DNA of 64,000 nucleotides, from contig OY856187.1 of the NCBI GenBank assembly GCA_963693315.1, positions 390,160,248 through 390,224,247 on the forward strand, written 5' to 3'. This document shows positions 12,099 through 24,126 of this stretch, in pieces. The notes under the pieces are model-generated. The model was not told where the DNA came from and searched no databases. It saw nothing but the letters and a program-made list of their open reading frames with translations. The DNA comes from Diogma glabrata. Its lineage: Eukaryota; Arthropoda; Insecta; Diptera; Cylindrotomidae. Made by a program: the position numbers and the translations under genes. How positions within the stretch are numbered: the first letter of the stretch is position 1; each line of letters opens with the position of its first letter.

Positions 12099-12454
12099 CC
12101 GAGCAGAAATTAGTCAGGGTCTGGGGAAAACCTGAATGCAGTCAAGAAGTGATCAGGGCCAGAAGGGGCAAGCTCCGTATTAGGGCAATGTGATGTGATT
12201 ACGTCTCGAGCCTGAATTAGAAAACTCTTTTACGGTTAACCTTAACCTTGTAAATATATTTGAATATATCGGCACCGATTTGGTTTTTCGTATTTGACCA
12301 CAAGTTGGGCAATCTGATCAGGGCCTGTAACAATATACTTTACTATGGTTCGCCCTATTAATTTTTAAAAGGCGAACTTTGTCAGGGCCTGATCCGACTA
12401 TCCCAAGCAGGGTCTGATTGTTTGACTGTTTAAGCCCAAAGAAATTTCTGCTCG
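12099..12454. mobile_element. Short terminal-inverted-repeat element (MITE), ~356 bp
   Basis: CGAGCAGAAATTAGTC at 12099 is mirrored by GAAATTTCTGCTCG ending at 12454. Internally TCAGGGTCTG, ATCAGGGCC and CAGGGCCTGATC motifs recur in both orientations, giving a partly symmetrical body. No target duplication could be read with certainty and there is no transposase. Confidence 0.65.
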
Positions 12455-12479
12455 AGAGGTTACATAAAAAATTTAAAAC

Positions 12480-13010
12480 GAGCTAGGATGGAGTTGCCAA
12501 TAATCCAGCTAGTGGCATATTCCTTAATGATGTAACGTACTGCATTCCTCAATGATTTAAGCGAATTTATTGTTATCTCCTGCGCCTCCATCTATTTTTA
12601 GTCAACATGTACAGCGCGGTTTTTGATAATTCTCCCGTTCTGTATGCGTATAGACTATTTTTCATAGGCCATATTACCTGATTACTATAGCGTATGTGGT
12701 TATCAATCACCTTTTCTATCACTTTTAGCATGAAAGATGTTAAACTAACGGGCCTGTGAGATTTCGGCTGTGTGACATCTTTTTCCACTTTTGGAGTGAA
12801 CATCACATATGTCGTTCTCCATAGTACTGGGATTTGCCCAAATGGCAGACTACTTCTGAAAATTCTCACGAGTTGCGGTAACAACCCCTTCTTTCCCCAT
12901 TGCAGGAAGGCTGTGATTGTTGGTGAAACGCTCTATGCTGCTCTTATTCTGTCATCGTCATCTCATGACATCCTACTAAGAACTATTGTTTGAATATTTG
13001 TGATTCCCTC
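12480..13010 (-). pseudogene. LINE reverse-transcriptase fragment
   Basis: The minus-strand frame 12573-12884 reads PKSHRPVSLTSFMLKVIEK, the fingers/palm start typical of non-LTR retrotransposon RTs, then an AYRTGELSKTALYML segment. Matching but frame-broken sequence extends on both sides. The part at 12480-12570 (reading LRNAVRYIIKEYATSWIIG) has a relative at 17813-17890. It is a dead fragment without endonuclease or complete RT. Confidence 0.75.
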
Positions 13011-15239
13011 CAGATATTTTGAATCTGATTTAATTCATTAAATGTTTGGCATCATTAAGAGAGGTAGCATGCTAATACCAACATTAAAAACATGATCAAA
13101 TTAGTATAACATATTGTTTTTATCAATTCTATTATATTAAAAAACATATTGAGCACTAACACTCCTATTGATGGTTTCGCTTAAATTCATTCCTTTAAAA
13201 CAATTTTTTTTAAAAATTAAACTTACAATAAACAATCGAAATGACGTCAAAAATAAGATTTAAACGAAAAAGTTTGCTGCTTTTGTCAGGGATTATCATT
13301 TTTTAATTTGGATTTTATCTCACAACCCTCCAAATAAACTACAATAGTTTAATTCTAAAGTGGGTATGTTTTGATTTTTGTAAATTTGGTTAGGCGTTTT
13401 TTTTTTAAATAGATCAACAGCAATGGTGCAGCTGGGATACACACATGTATATGTACCTAATGGATTAAGACACTGTTACGAACATTTAGTTATGTGTGTT
13501 GTTTTTTAAATCCATTAAAACTTATAGAAATTCAGTTTAATTATCAAAAGTAACGGCATTATATTTAATATGTTAAAAACTTTTTCGCTACAATAGACTC
13601 AGACTCAGACTTCAGCAGACTCACAATAATAATATAATTTAACAGTGTACATAAAAGGTAAATATTTTTATTTGATAGAGTGAAAATCAAACCCATCAAA
13701 ATTACATAACAATGTGCGTATATGCTTTTGTTATTATAAATGGAGATATTTTGTGTTGTATTTTAGTTTTAGGGATAGTTAAGATAGTATGAATTGAATA
13801 CAGATTATTATGAATTGATGGATGAAAAGTTACCTGAAATGTTACACTTTCGCGATTATTCGATAATTTAAGAACAACGTTCCAATGAGTTATTCTATTA
13901 TATTAAAATAAAATTTAATTTGTGGTATTTAAATTTAATTAGCAGTTGTTACATATATGTTTAGAAAAAATCTTACTTATTCTATTAGTTGGAAACTGCC
14001 GCTACATAACGCACACAGAAATTTTTTTGTGTCTATAAATAGTTCATCTTTTCACTTCAACATCGCAATTATTTGTACACACTAAAATATCTCCCAAATT
14101 CTATAAAAGTAACTCTCAATCACTTCACCTCCAAAAAAATACCTCACTCGATTTCTGAAATCCAGTAAAAACTTCGTGAGTTTCGGAGTCAATTTTTGAG
14201 GTGTTGTTTCCTATCTACTATTAGTCAACTACCGCTACCGTCAATTGCATTGTCTTGTCAAAAACAAACGACTGTTTCTGTTAGTGTTTTGATCTTAACT
14301 TGAACTACTTCATTAATTCTATCACTCGATAAAAAATTTGTTGTGTCTGTAAATTAATCAAATTGACAGTAATTTTTATTTAATGTTTTAATTCAATTTT
14401 CGTGTTGATTTTTTTTTGTCATAAATTTTTTAAATAATTTTGGCTGAACTATGCATTAAATAGCAAAACAATAAACATAAACATTATTTATTGTTTGTTT
14501 GTGTAAATAAAATGTACATAAAAATTAAATACTTTGTTGGTTAGATTTGAACATCTATGTGTTCGATTTAGAGGTAACTGGCACGTATAGTATTTCGAAA
14601 ATTTAAAACTTTAAAGCAATAAAATTGTTTCATTAAAGATACATGTTTCTTTTTCTCATGTTTAATGTTTAGTATTTTTACAGACTTATTTTAAATTGTT
14701 ATAAGTTTTTAAGTTATAAGTATTAACCTGAAAACATTCAACGAATAAGTATTTTCGTATGATGTTAATTGTGAAAATTTTGGAGATAGCACACTCCACA
14801 AAACTGTTTTTTGTCTTTAAAGCTTAAAATGGACCAGCAAAAAAATAAATATGAACCACCAAAACCATAGCTTTTACAATAATTGTAAGTTATAAACACA
14901 ACACACAAAATTTTTTGGAATACCTTTTTTTTAATTTACAATATTTTTGGTTGATCTACAATGACTTATTTTAAATTACTTATTCTGGAGCTCACATATA
15001 ATGACAAAAAGCTTGTTATCGTCAATATGATGCAAAAATATTTTCACGATCGAGTCGAGATAATAATACGGGGAAATTTGAAATAAAACATGATTCCCTA
15101 CAATTTGATGGAATTTTCAGTCTTGTAGTTTCGGTCAACAAATGATTCGAAAAAATGTTTATCAACATCTCAGAGCTTGGAATATTTGATTTTACTTGAA
15201 TGTATATTTCTGGATATACGAAAGACTATTATGGACGAC
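13011..15239. other. AT-rich non-coding stretch, no feature seen
   Basis: More than 2 kb without a supported gene, repeat array or recognisable mobile element. Short inverted repeats of 8-12 bp occur, as expected in DNA this AT-rich. Confidence 0.5.
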
Positions 15240-15400
15240 GGATTTGAATCATGTCATTGGTGAGGTTGGTTCGAATTCCAATCCGAAACACAAAAAAGAG
15301 GAGTTTTCTCTGAAAAAATCCAAGTATGCTTTAGAATTAGAATATTCAATTAAATTCTTGTTACTTGAATTTAATTGCTCAATAAAATTTCTAATAATTC
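15240..15400 (+). repeat. Diverged copy of the tRNA-like repeat
   Basis: GTGAGGTTGGTTCGAATTCC, ATCCGAAACAC and the following AATTAGAATATTCAATTAAATT and ACTTGAATTTAATTGCTC segments parallel 8550-8690 in order. It keeps the box B-like motif but has lost box A. An open frame across it (15196-15426) is therefore not a gene. Confidence 0.55.
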
Positions 15401-15879
15401 AAAATCCATTCAAATTTTCAGTCTAGTGAATTATAATTCCAAAACTAACATAATGTATCTCAAATTTTCAAAAGTGAAAAACTTTTTACCAAGTGTATAT
15501 TCAGGTTTTTGGGGTGTTCAATATTTAATTTGGGGTATTCACTTAAGCTAACTTAAGCGCTTTGTCGTTTACTTAAAAAAGTAATTCACATTCTTAAGAC
15601 AAGAGTATGTGCCGGCTATTAATTGAGCAAAAAATATTTAAAGCATTTTCACTTACAAGATTTTGAGCATTAACTTCTGGATGAGAACCCAGGTGGTGGT
15701 TAGCATATTATGAGCGTAAAGAACCTAAAAGCCAACATCTACACCATTTTCCTCCACTATTGCTTACCCGGGCTATAAGGCGACCGTTAAAGTACTGTGC
15801 TTCGAATAAGCCAGACTTACAATTTTTCTTGCCTTAACAAAATATTCGACAATTAGTGCCCTCTGTAGATAGATGTGTC

Positions 15880-15880
<1 letters not shown>

Positions 15881-15918
<38 letters not shown>

Positions 15919-15960
15919 GCGTTCATGCTCCATGTAGGAGCGTTGCCAAGCTAATCAGCT
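15881..15960 (-). repeat. Poly(A) tail and 3' end of an unidentified retroposon
   Basis: A poly-T run of about 35 bases is followed by AAGGCGTTCATGCTCC and TAGGAGCGTTGCCAAGC. Read on the minus strand this is a unique 3' end followed by a poly-A tail, as left by target-primed reverse transcription. The family was not identified. Confidence 0.5.
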
Positions 15961-16014
15961 TTTTATATATTTACCACGGTCATTCGCAACAGCGACATAA
16001 TTACCATGGAAGCC

Positions 16015-17349
16015 GATGAACATCTCAACACCAACAGAGAGATTGGCATATTGGTTAATTGAAGAGCTGAACCAGATAAATCAACCAGAAGGGTGTTCAG
16101 TAAAGAATTCAAAAGATTTCGTTACTCAAATAAAAGACCTAGAGTTAAATGAGGAATAAGTAATGGTTTCGTTTGATGTAACGGCTTTATTGCCAAATGT
16201 TCCAGTCGATACAGCAATAAACCACCTAGAAGACCATCTGAAACTCCAGATTGTGGCTGAAAATAAAATAAAAATTATGAGAAAAGTAGCCGAAACATGC
16301 ATGACTCAAAGTTTCTTTCAATTCAGGGGTAAAATCTATAAACAAAACTTTGGAACATGCATGGGGAGTAAAATCGCACCGTATCTCAGCAATGTTTTTC
16401 TTTCTCGTTTTGAAAAAGATCTACAAGCAAAATCACCTATATTCCCAAGAATCTGGAAGAGGTATGTGGACGATGTCTTCGCTGTAGTAAACAAAAATAA
16501 TATAAAAGCCACTTTAGATCTGCTTAATAGCCAATACCAAACAATCAAATTCACAATGGAAGAAGAACAAAATGGTATAATACCGTTTCTTGATGTTAAG
16601 GTGATAAGAAAAGGCTGTAAGGTTAAATTTGGAATCTACCGGAAACCAACCAACACCATGAGACTGATAACTTCAGATTCATTCCACAATGGCAGCTATA
16701 AGAAAGCAGCGTTTAACTCTCTAGCCTATAGACTTTATAATAGCATGATTGGCATGAATTGGCATGAATTCCAAGAAGAGGAGGAATATATAATAGAAGC
16801 AGCGAGTATAAATGGTTTCAACAAGACATTCATCACCAACATCCTGAACAAGCATAAAAGAAAACAATCCGTAAGAGAACTAACTACTTTAATCCCAATT
16901 AAAGAGAAAATTGAAAGAAGAATTTGTATACCATTTTATCCCAAGTTAACCAACAACATCGGAAACATCCTGCAAAAACATCAAATTCAAATCACAACAA
17001 AAAGTACCACTTTAGGCAATATATTGTGTAACTATAAAGACAAAACACCACCATCAGAGAAGTCAGGCATCTACGTAATAAGTTGCCAAAAATGTGAAGA
17101 TAAATATACGTGGGACAAACTTCAAGAAAATTTTCTACACGATTGGAAGAACATCAAAAAGCCACCAATACCAGAAACATCACCAAGTCAAGTGTAGCGC
17201 TTCATATGTATGAAAATCCAGACCACAGCATTGATTTAGAGAACTCAAAGATCATAAAAACCGTTCAAAAAAATTGGGAACTTGATGCATACGAGTCTTT
17301 ATACATAGAAAAATACAAACCAAAATTAATGAATTGTGAAGACAGGTAG
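16015..17349 (+). pseudogene. Penelope-like element: reverse transcriptase plus GIY-YIG endonuclease, broken
   Basis: The main frame (16163-17197) has Penelope-type RT motifs: MVSFDVTALLPNVPV, CMGSKIAPYLSN, and the catalytic RYVDDVFAV, then FLDVKVIRK and IYRKPTNT. The C-terminus starts a GIY-YIG nuclease (SGIYVISCQKC); its remainder (GQTSRKFSTRLEEH ... YIEKYKPKLMN) lies in another frame from 17110, so a small indel at about 17107-17109 splits the nuclease. Upstream, homologous sequence from 16015 joins the RT frame but meets a TAA at 16157-16159. The N-terminal region is missing. Penelope-like elements use this RT/GIY-YIG pair to copy themselves into new sites; this copy cannot encode both intact. 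Confidence 0.9.
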
Positions 17350-18640
17350 AACATAATAACATCAGATTTATTCAAGTTTGTGTAAATACCTGTACTTAGC
17401 TTTTAATTGAATGGAAAAATTTTTTTTTGTTTTTGTTCCTCCCCAATTTGTCCTTTTGTTTAAGATCGTTTAAGTTTAATAAATCAATTTTTTTTTTTTT
17501 TTTTTTTTTTTTAATAAAATGTGATGTGTAGTAGGCATTACAATATGTGTCACAACAACACATAAAAACCTTTTAAGACCAAGGTCCCACAACAACATGC
17601 GTTCTAAGGATGTTAATGGACGCAAATCTGTTTTTTTTTGTTTTTTTTTAATATTTTTTTGTTAAGTAATGGATAACTACTATGGATACTAAACCATTAA
17701 TCCTATCACATATAAAATATGACATAGGCCAATATTTCGTGATAGGATAGGGAAAATAAAAATAAAATAAGAGATAAAAAGCAAATTTGTTTTACAAATT
17801 TGCAGGAACAAAACTAAAATTGGTTTGCCAATAGTCCAGCCAATGGCATAATCTCTGATTATGGGACGCAGTTTATTTTTCAATGATTAAAGCTCAGATA
17901 TGTAGTTATATGAAGGCTCGTTTCATCGAGCAAGCTACAGCGTTCCAGCATCAAGGAATATTCATTAGCTAAGATTGAGAGTGCTACCGTTGACTGAATA
18001 CAGTTCATACGCCAGCACCCCTAAGATATCACCTTGGGTAGTGATATCTCACTGCTATTGCCAGTGGTATGTGATATCTCACGTTAACTCATATGCCAAT
18101 AGCAGGGACTGGAGTACGCGGGGTTGTCACACCCGTGGATAAAAAAAATAGAAAAAAATTAACAAATTAATAAAAACTGATCCCCCCATGCGTTTATATT
18201 TAATAGAATATTTAATAGTTATCTATCCTTTTTAACAATCATGGGTTTTCCATAATAACTCTAATTAGTTCAGTTTAAGTTTGTTTTCTTTTTAAGTAAA
18301 TTACAATTTCTATGTTGCACTCATTTCTACATGTACTTAGTTTTTAATTGAATGAAAAAATTTTGTTTGTTCCTCCCCCAATTGTTTTTCTCTTTTGTTT
18401 AAGATCGTCTTAGTTAAATAAATCAATTGAATATTTAATAGTTATCCTTTTTAATCACCCCTTAATCATGGGTTTCCCATAATAACTCTAATTAGTTTAA
18501 TTTAATTTTGTTTTATTTTTAAGTAAATTACAATTATAAGTTTAGTTGCAAAATATCTCTCTGAAGATGATATATAATCGAAACATGTTAGAGAAAATTA
18601 ATAAGAAAAAACAATTGTTTAATAAATTTTAAAAGTTATT
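17350..18640 (+). mobile_element. 3' region of the Penelope-like element, tandemly duplicated and interrupted
   Basis: The segment starting TGTACTTAG.TTTTAATTGAATG occurs at about 17381 and again at 18330, and CCATAATAACTCTAATTAGTT occurs at 18250 and 18477. The first copy is split: its left part ends at about 17486 and its right part resumes at about 18190, with retroposon sequence between. The second copy is whole and ends with CTGAAGA...CGAAAC (18561-18585). Tandem terminal repeats of this kind are characteristic of Penelope-like elements. Confidence 0.75.
17488..18190 (-). mobile_element. 5'-truncated LINE tail inserted in the Penelope-like 3' region
   Basis: A poly-T run (17488-17511) and AATAAAATGTG then GTGTCACAACAACACATAAA match the 3' end of the LINE at 24127-24245 in the same orientation. 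A second T-rich run (about 17630-17658) precedes further LINE-like coding remnants (17813-17890 on the minus strand reads IIRDYAIGWTIG). It lies exactly where the first Penelope 3' repeat is interrupted, so it is a later insertion, possibly two nested ones. Confidence 0.7.
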
Positions 18641-18904
18641 TTGAATATATGAAACAGCGTTTTTTTAAATTGTAAAATCAACAAAGGAATTTCGCCTGTA
18701 AAACATAAAATAAATTGTTAAAATTACCAAAACAAAATTAAAATCTATAAAAAACAACATGGCGCGTAACCAAAAATCGTGACGATTTTTTTTTATTTTA
18801 ACACTGCTATAAAATTTCTCTCATACGCCGATAAAGAAGTTTCACTTCAAAATTTGGAATATGGAATAAAAGACCTTTAAAACTCTTCTAGAACGGAACT
18901 GGAC

Positions 18905-19065
18905 GGCCTGTAAATTTCCACAACCAAACTTAAAAGTTTTTGAAGCTCTTGCCGGAATATTCTAGTGAAAAAATGTTGTTGTGTTTTTAGCTTGTTGTTG
19001 TGATACAATAAAGATCTATTCTATAGTCTATTTAACAAAATTAGAGGTTATTGGTTACTAATCAG
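18905..19065. repeat. Dispersed repeat fragment, copy 1
   Basis: TTTCCACAACCAAAC through GGAATATTCTAGTGAA, TTGTTGTGTTTTTAGCTTG and AATAAAGATCTATTCTATA to GGTTACTAATCAG matches 27505-27665 in the same orientation, with ~90% agreement by eye. The AATAAA and terminal position suggest the 3' end of an LTR or other retroelement; the family is not identified. Confidence 0.7.
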
Positions 19066-19069
19066 ATCA

Positions 19070-20000
19070 TAATAAAAATTGGGGGTCGGACACAGGGTAG
19101 TCCAATAATAGGTGGGGGGTGGGGGTCGGTTATGCAAAGTATCGAAATGATTGTCATTATTATCGATTTTTACATAATCGAGGATGCTGAGTTCAATGGT
19201 GATGGTAAAAATGTTGACCGGACTCAGTGTAGTTCAATAAGGGGTGGGGGTTGGGGGTCGATTATAAAAAATATCGAAATTATCCTCATCATTATCAATT
19301 TTAACATAATCGGGGATGCTGCGTTCAATTATGATAGTAAAATTGGGGCCGGACTCAGAGTAGTCCAATAATAGGTGGGGGTTGGGGGGGTCGGTTACAC
19401 AAAGTATCGAAATTATTGTCATTATTATCGATTTTTACATAATCGAGGATGCTGAGTTCAATGGTGATGGTAAAAATGTTGACCGGACTCAGGGTACTTC
19501 AATAAGGGGTGAGAGTTGGGGGTCTGGTCATGAATAGTACCAAAGTTATCGTCATTATTTCTATTTTAACATAATCAAAGATGCTGAGTTCAATGGTGAT
19601 GATAAAAATGGTGACCAGACTCAGGGTAGTTCAATAAGCGGTGGGGGGTTAGGGCTCTGGTCACGAATAGTATCAAAATTGTTGTCATTAGTGTTTATTT
19701 CAACATACTTGAGGACGCTGAATCCAACAGCGATGTTTAAATTGGGATCAAAAATATAAGGGTATCACTGAAGGAGTTGGGGGCTGAAAGCCGAAAATGT
19801 TCACATTTATATTATAAGTATTGATTTTAGATAAATCAAGGGCACTGAATTCAATGGTGATGCTGAAATTAGTATTTGGGCTCTAGGGAAGAAACTAGAG
19901 GACAAGGGTTTGGGTCTAAAATTGGGGTAATGTTCAAATATACATAATAAATATTGGTTTTTCTGTGAATCGAGTTTGCTGAATCCAATGGCGATGTTGA
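19070..20000. repeat. Satellite/minisatellite, unit ~132 bp, about 7-8 copies
   Basis: The marker GATGCTGAGTTCAATGG (with variants) recurs near 19183, 19315, 19448, 19580, 19714, 19841 and 19974, i.e. spacings of 127-134 bp. Each unit has a G-rich tract (GGTGGGGGTTGGGGGTCG type), an ATCGAAATTATTGTCATTATT segment and ACATAATCGAGG. Copies become more diverged to the right. Because 132 is a multiple of three, an accidental open frame crosses several copies; it is not a gene. Confidence 0.92.
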
Positions 20001-20114
20001 AATACAGAACCATGTAATAAAAAAATTGTACTATGAAAAACACTATGTATTACAAATTGAACGAAAATGTGTTGCTATTTATTTCGGTAATTGCTTGTTG
20101 ATTGATTTTAAATT

Positions 20115-20159
20115 AACTTATTAATAATAATGCAAATGAGCATTATTATTAATAAGTTA
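20115..20159. repeat. Perfect 19-bp inverted repeat (hairpin)
   Basis: AACTTATTAATAATAATGC and its exact reverse complement are separated by about 6 bases. It lies alone between the 132-bp satellite and the MITE at 20234; no terminator or origin role can be argued in this context. Confidence 0.75.
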
Positions 20160-20233
20160 TATATAATTAAAGTACTGTTTTATTATACATTCTTTCATAT
20201 TGATGTATGAAAATGAATTTTTTAGAAAAGTAT

Positions 20234-20723
20234 CAGCGTCGTCACTCAAAAAAATTAAAATGTATCCAGTTGTATAAAAAAAGAGTATCCAAATGTATAC
20301 ATGATTATTTGATGTTGCTAATTTATTTTAGAACGACCTATATTGTGCGGTTTCAGCGCAAAATATACCTGGAATTCCTTTTTTTCACTACAACGGTTAC
20401 GGTATATTGCAACCTTAAATGCACTCAATTCAGAACTGTTCGCAAAAATTGGTTATCGTTTTTCCACAACTGTTTATATTTGTTACACTGTTCGCCAATT
20501 TTCTGTTCCTTTATCTTCTACCAAAAGAGAATACGACGAACAATGTAACACAATTTATTAACATTTTCAAATGCATTTAATGCATTTTATACACAATGTT
20601 TTCTTGCGAATAAATTGTATCCATTCCAGTAGTTTTGCGAATTTTTGGTACCCAGTATCCATTTAACAAATTTTTTAAATAATGTATCCAAATTAATACA
20701 AATGTATACAAGTGGCAACCCTG
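20234..20723. mobile_element. hAT-type MITE, 490 bp, with 8-bp target duplication
   Basis: The left end CAGCGTCGTCACT matches the right end in reverse complement (CAGGGTTGCCACT) at 10 of 13 positions. Immediately outside lie AAAAGTAT (20226-20233) and GAAAGTAT (20724-20731), agreeing at 7 of 8. Eight-base duplications and CA(G) termini fit the hAT superfamily. Internally GTATCCA and GTATACA motifs recur near both ends. Open frames inside show no transposase. Confidence 0.75.
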
Positions 20724-20791
20724 GAAAGTATGGTAAAAGAAAAATAAGAGTAGAATTAATATACTCTCACATACATATTATATACATACAC

Positions 20792-23340
20792 TTAAAATCT
20801 CTTATTTCTAGCTTTAACAGCTGCAAACTCAGAAATCACAACTTCAAAATTTATATTTTGTGCTGCCTCATGTTCTATGGTTAATATGCCAAGATTTTTA
20901 AGCCTCGTTTGGGTCATTGTTGCCCGCAAGTAATTTTTAATTAATTTTAATTTGCTGAAACTCCTCTCACACGTAGCCACTGATACGCAAATAGTCATAA
21001 ATAACTTTAGTGCGACCATAAGATTCGGAAGAGATTCTGTAAAATCCCATTCCACGATGAATTTCAAAAAGTCTAGGCACACCCAGCTAGAAACTGTAAC
21101 ATTGGTCACTTTTAAATGCCTCCTCAACCTTGGTATCTCTGTGAGGAGTCCCGTTTCCGATACCGCATCATAAAAACTGGTAAATTTTGATACAGATAAT
21201 TTCAACTCTTCACTGTTCGCCAAAAGCAAAGTCTTTGTCTGAACAACCTCGAACAATGAAGCAACATCTTGAACTGACTTCAGTCTTGTTCGGAGTTCAA
21301 CACTGAATCGGTCAAGACATTCCAACATGTCCTTTTTAAGTTCAGCTCTCAGTGTCAGTCCAACATCTGGAGCCAACTCACCAGCCATTCGTTTTTTACG
21401 ACGAATTCGTCTTTCCATTGGAATGTCATAGTTCTCCGATTTCGTCGCAGCAAGATCTATTGCCTGTTCTACAATGTCATTTCGTTTTTCTTCAATATAA
21501 AGACGAAGTGACTCTATTTTTGTAATTAATTGATCAATATTTAAGCCTTTGCTTTGCAATCCAATCTGAGCACAATTTATTTCCCTAAGAACATCATTCC
21601 AAAACAAAAGATAGCAAAGAAACGTAAAATCACACACTGCATGCATAAGTTTGTGTGCAGCGCCTCTAGTGTCTACATTTTCTTGTTGATCACTTAGCTT
21701 CTCAATTGCAGCCTCAATCTCATCAAAATTTTCGGCCAGTACTTTTACTGCAGCATAATGAGCACTCCAACGCGTTGTTGAGAGTCTTTTAACAGTTGTT
21801 TTGCTGTGTTTAATAAGCACTTCCCATCGGCTAGTCGAAGCAGAAAAAAATGTAAAAATGGCCTCCACTGTTCCGAAAAACGTTACACAAGCTACATTTT
21901 GTGCAAATGAGTATTGGCCACATAAATTAATTGAATGATCTATGCAGCTCACAAAAATTGCTTTGTTATTTTTTGCTTTAATAATAGCTTGCACTCCTCC
22001 ATGTATACCACTCATAACAGCTGCATTATCATAACCTTGGGAACGACAATTCATTACCTCTAAACCGTCATTTTTAAGGTTTTTAAGAATTTCATCGCTT
22101 AAATCAGCGGCTTTTTTCCATGTAAAGAAAAAAATCCAAGGAATACTTCTTTGACTTCCACTTTTCTACCATCAATTTTCACATAACGAATCACTTCAGA
22201 CATTTGATCAATATGTGAAATGTCAGGTGTGCTATCAAACATAATTCCAAAATATTTAGCTGATTTAATTTCGTTGACAAGCTTAAACTTTACGTGGTTC
22301 GCTAAAACATTTATGAACTCATTTTGTATCTGGTGACAAATATGATACTTTTGGTGATTTACCATGCTCCAAATTCAAAATGTGTTCTTTTAACACTACA
22401 TCATACTTTGACAATAGATTGACTAGTTCTAAAAAATTGCCTTTATTAGAAGAACTTTGTCCTTCATCATGTCCCTGAAATGCTAGGTTTTGTTTAGATA
22501 AAAAGAAAGTTATATCCAATAATCTGGATAAAAGATGTTTCCACTTCTGTTTTTCATTATCTATTAATTGTAAGGCTGCGTCTCCTATCGTTTTATGACA
22601 TTTCAACCTCATTTCCAAAGTTTTCCACTTTTCAAAATTCTCCAGATGTTCATTTGAAGTTTCATGGTTACTACTTTGGGATTTAGCTTCCACCACTTCT
22701 GAAATTCAGTCGTAAATGCTGAATTTATATTACAACTATTGGTGACAGCAAATATACGACAGCAGAAGCAGTACAGGCTATTATTTATAGGAGAATAAAC
22801 CATCCACGACCGCAGAATTTTTTCTCCATATAAGGCATCACTTTATAAAACCATTCTTTAGAAAGATGGCGAACATTACCTTTTGTGTCTAACCCGGGTC
22901 TAGATACAGTAGCAAACGGCCCTTCTCTATTTTGAAAATGTTCACTTCCTTTTTTTATGATTTCAATGCGAACATTATCAGAGACGGGTATATTCCAATG
23001 TGATACATCTCTTAAGTCCTGAAGTGATTCACTCATACAAATACTGTCTTCGATAGTAGGTGCATTAGCAGCATTATCACTATCATTTTCAGTATTTTTT
23101 TCTGATTCGTCTTCATCATGGGTTATCATTATTAATTCTGTGTTGTCGTTGTTACTTTCTGAAGATGAGCCAATATTCTCTGAAACATTCGTTGCATTTA
23201 CGTGAGAATCAGTTTCTTTTGATGAGCTTTGGCTATCATCAGGTTTTGTAACATATTTATAAATCGATCCAGATATGCTCTGAACATCATCTATTTTAGC
23301 CTGTTTGGTCTTTCTCTGCTGGAACCCGAACCCAATGTTT
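20792..23340 (-). pseudogene. hAT transposase (TTF zinc finger / DUF4371 / hAT dimerisation type), frameshifted
   Basis: Reading leftward, the frame is open from about 23337 (first ATG 23129) and shows a TTF-type zinc-finger region (HLSKEWFYKVMP, then YCFCCRIF), a DUF4371-like region (IMFDSTPDISHIDQMSEVIRY), and a 420-codon block (20792-22054) with the RNase H-like core (YDNAAVMSG, STTRWSAHY). It ends in the hAT dimerisation domain (VATCERSFSKLKLIKNYLR). This architecture matches ZMYM1-like hAT transposases of animals. Frameshifts fall near 22800, 22620-22690, 22320-22365 and 22128-22134, the last in an A run. Terminal inverted repeats were not found. A domesticated host gene is unlikely given the lesions. 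Confidence 0.9.
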
Positions 23341-24126
23341 CAAAGACTGATTTAAGGAATATTGTCTAAGAATCTAAGAAGAAAAATAATCAAAATTTAA
23401 AGTCTATTTTTAAATTTAAAGTCAAACCATTTAGTTAATAACAATCATAACTACACCACTTTTAAACAAAATTTGAAGGCTTTACATTTATGTTAACGAG
23501 GATTTTTTAAATAAATTTAGTTCAAATAAATTATTATATTAGTAAATAAAAACAACTTGGAGACCAAAATCATTTTATATTTTAATTTTTTTTTAAATAA
23601 ATAAAATACAAAATTTTTTGCTTTAGTTTTATTTTAATTTAACCCAATTAAATTCTCTAAAATGTAATGACATCATTCAATTTCACCAATAACATTTTAA
23701 TTATATTAATAACAAATAATTATACTTCTGGCCTACTGGGATATTAAAAATTATCAAATAAAAATTATCAAATAATAATCAAATAGTTAACTGATATGGT
23801 TGGCAGTAGGCCAACGTATAATTCATAAAAAATATATAAAGAAATGAAAAATGGCAAAAAAATTTCTAAACGAATTCCCCTCGTTCGTTGATAAATTCTC
23901 ATAATTTTTTGGAAAATTCCTACAGCAAGTGGTATTAATAATAGCAATCGGCATACGACTTCGTGCTATTATCAATATATGTATTTGCTTTCGAAATTTT
24001 TAAAAGATTATTTCGAATTATCACCGCCCTTGGATGATTACTACTGATAATTTTTTAGAATGTTTAATATATGATAGCTATGTAATCCAAAGAACGCTGA
24101 GTAAAACTTTAGTTTTGATATATTTT
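23341..24126. other. AT-rich stretch with a ~105-bp MITE
   Basis: Mostly featureless. At 23718-23823 TTATACTTCTGGCCTACTG is mirrored by CAGTAGGCCAACGTATAATT, enclosing about 65 bp of ATTATCAAATAAA-type repeats: a small terminal-inverted-repeat element. Its target duplication was not resolved. Confidence 0.6.

Noticed and set aside
16336..16554. Minus-strand frame opposite the Penelope RT
   Set aside because: Shadow of the RT frame on the other strand.
19051..19371. 106-codon frame
   Set aside because: It runs through the 132-bp satellite, whose unit is a multiple of three.
20207..20561. Plus-strand frames of 113 and 72 codons
   Set aside because: They overlap in different frames inside the 490-bp MITE and show no domain.
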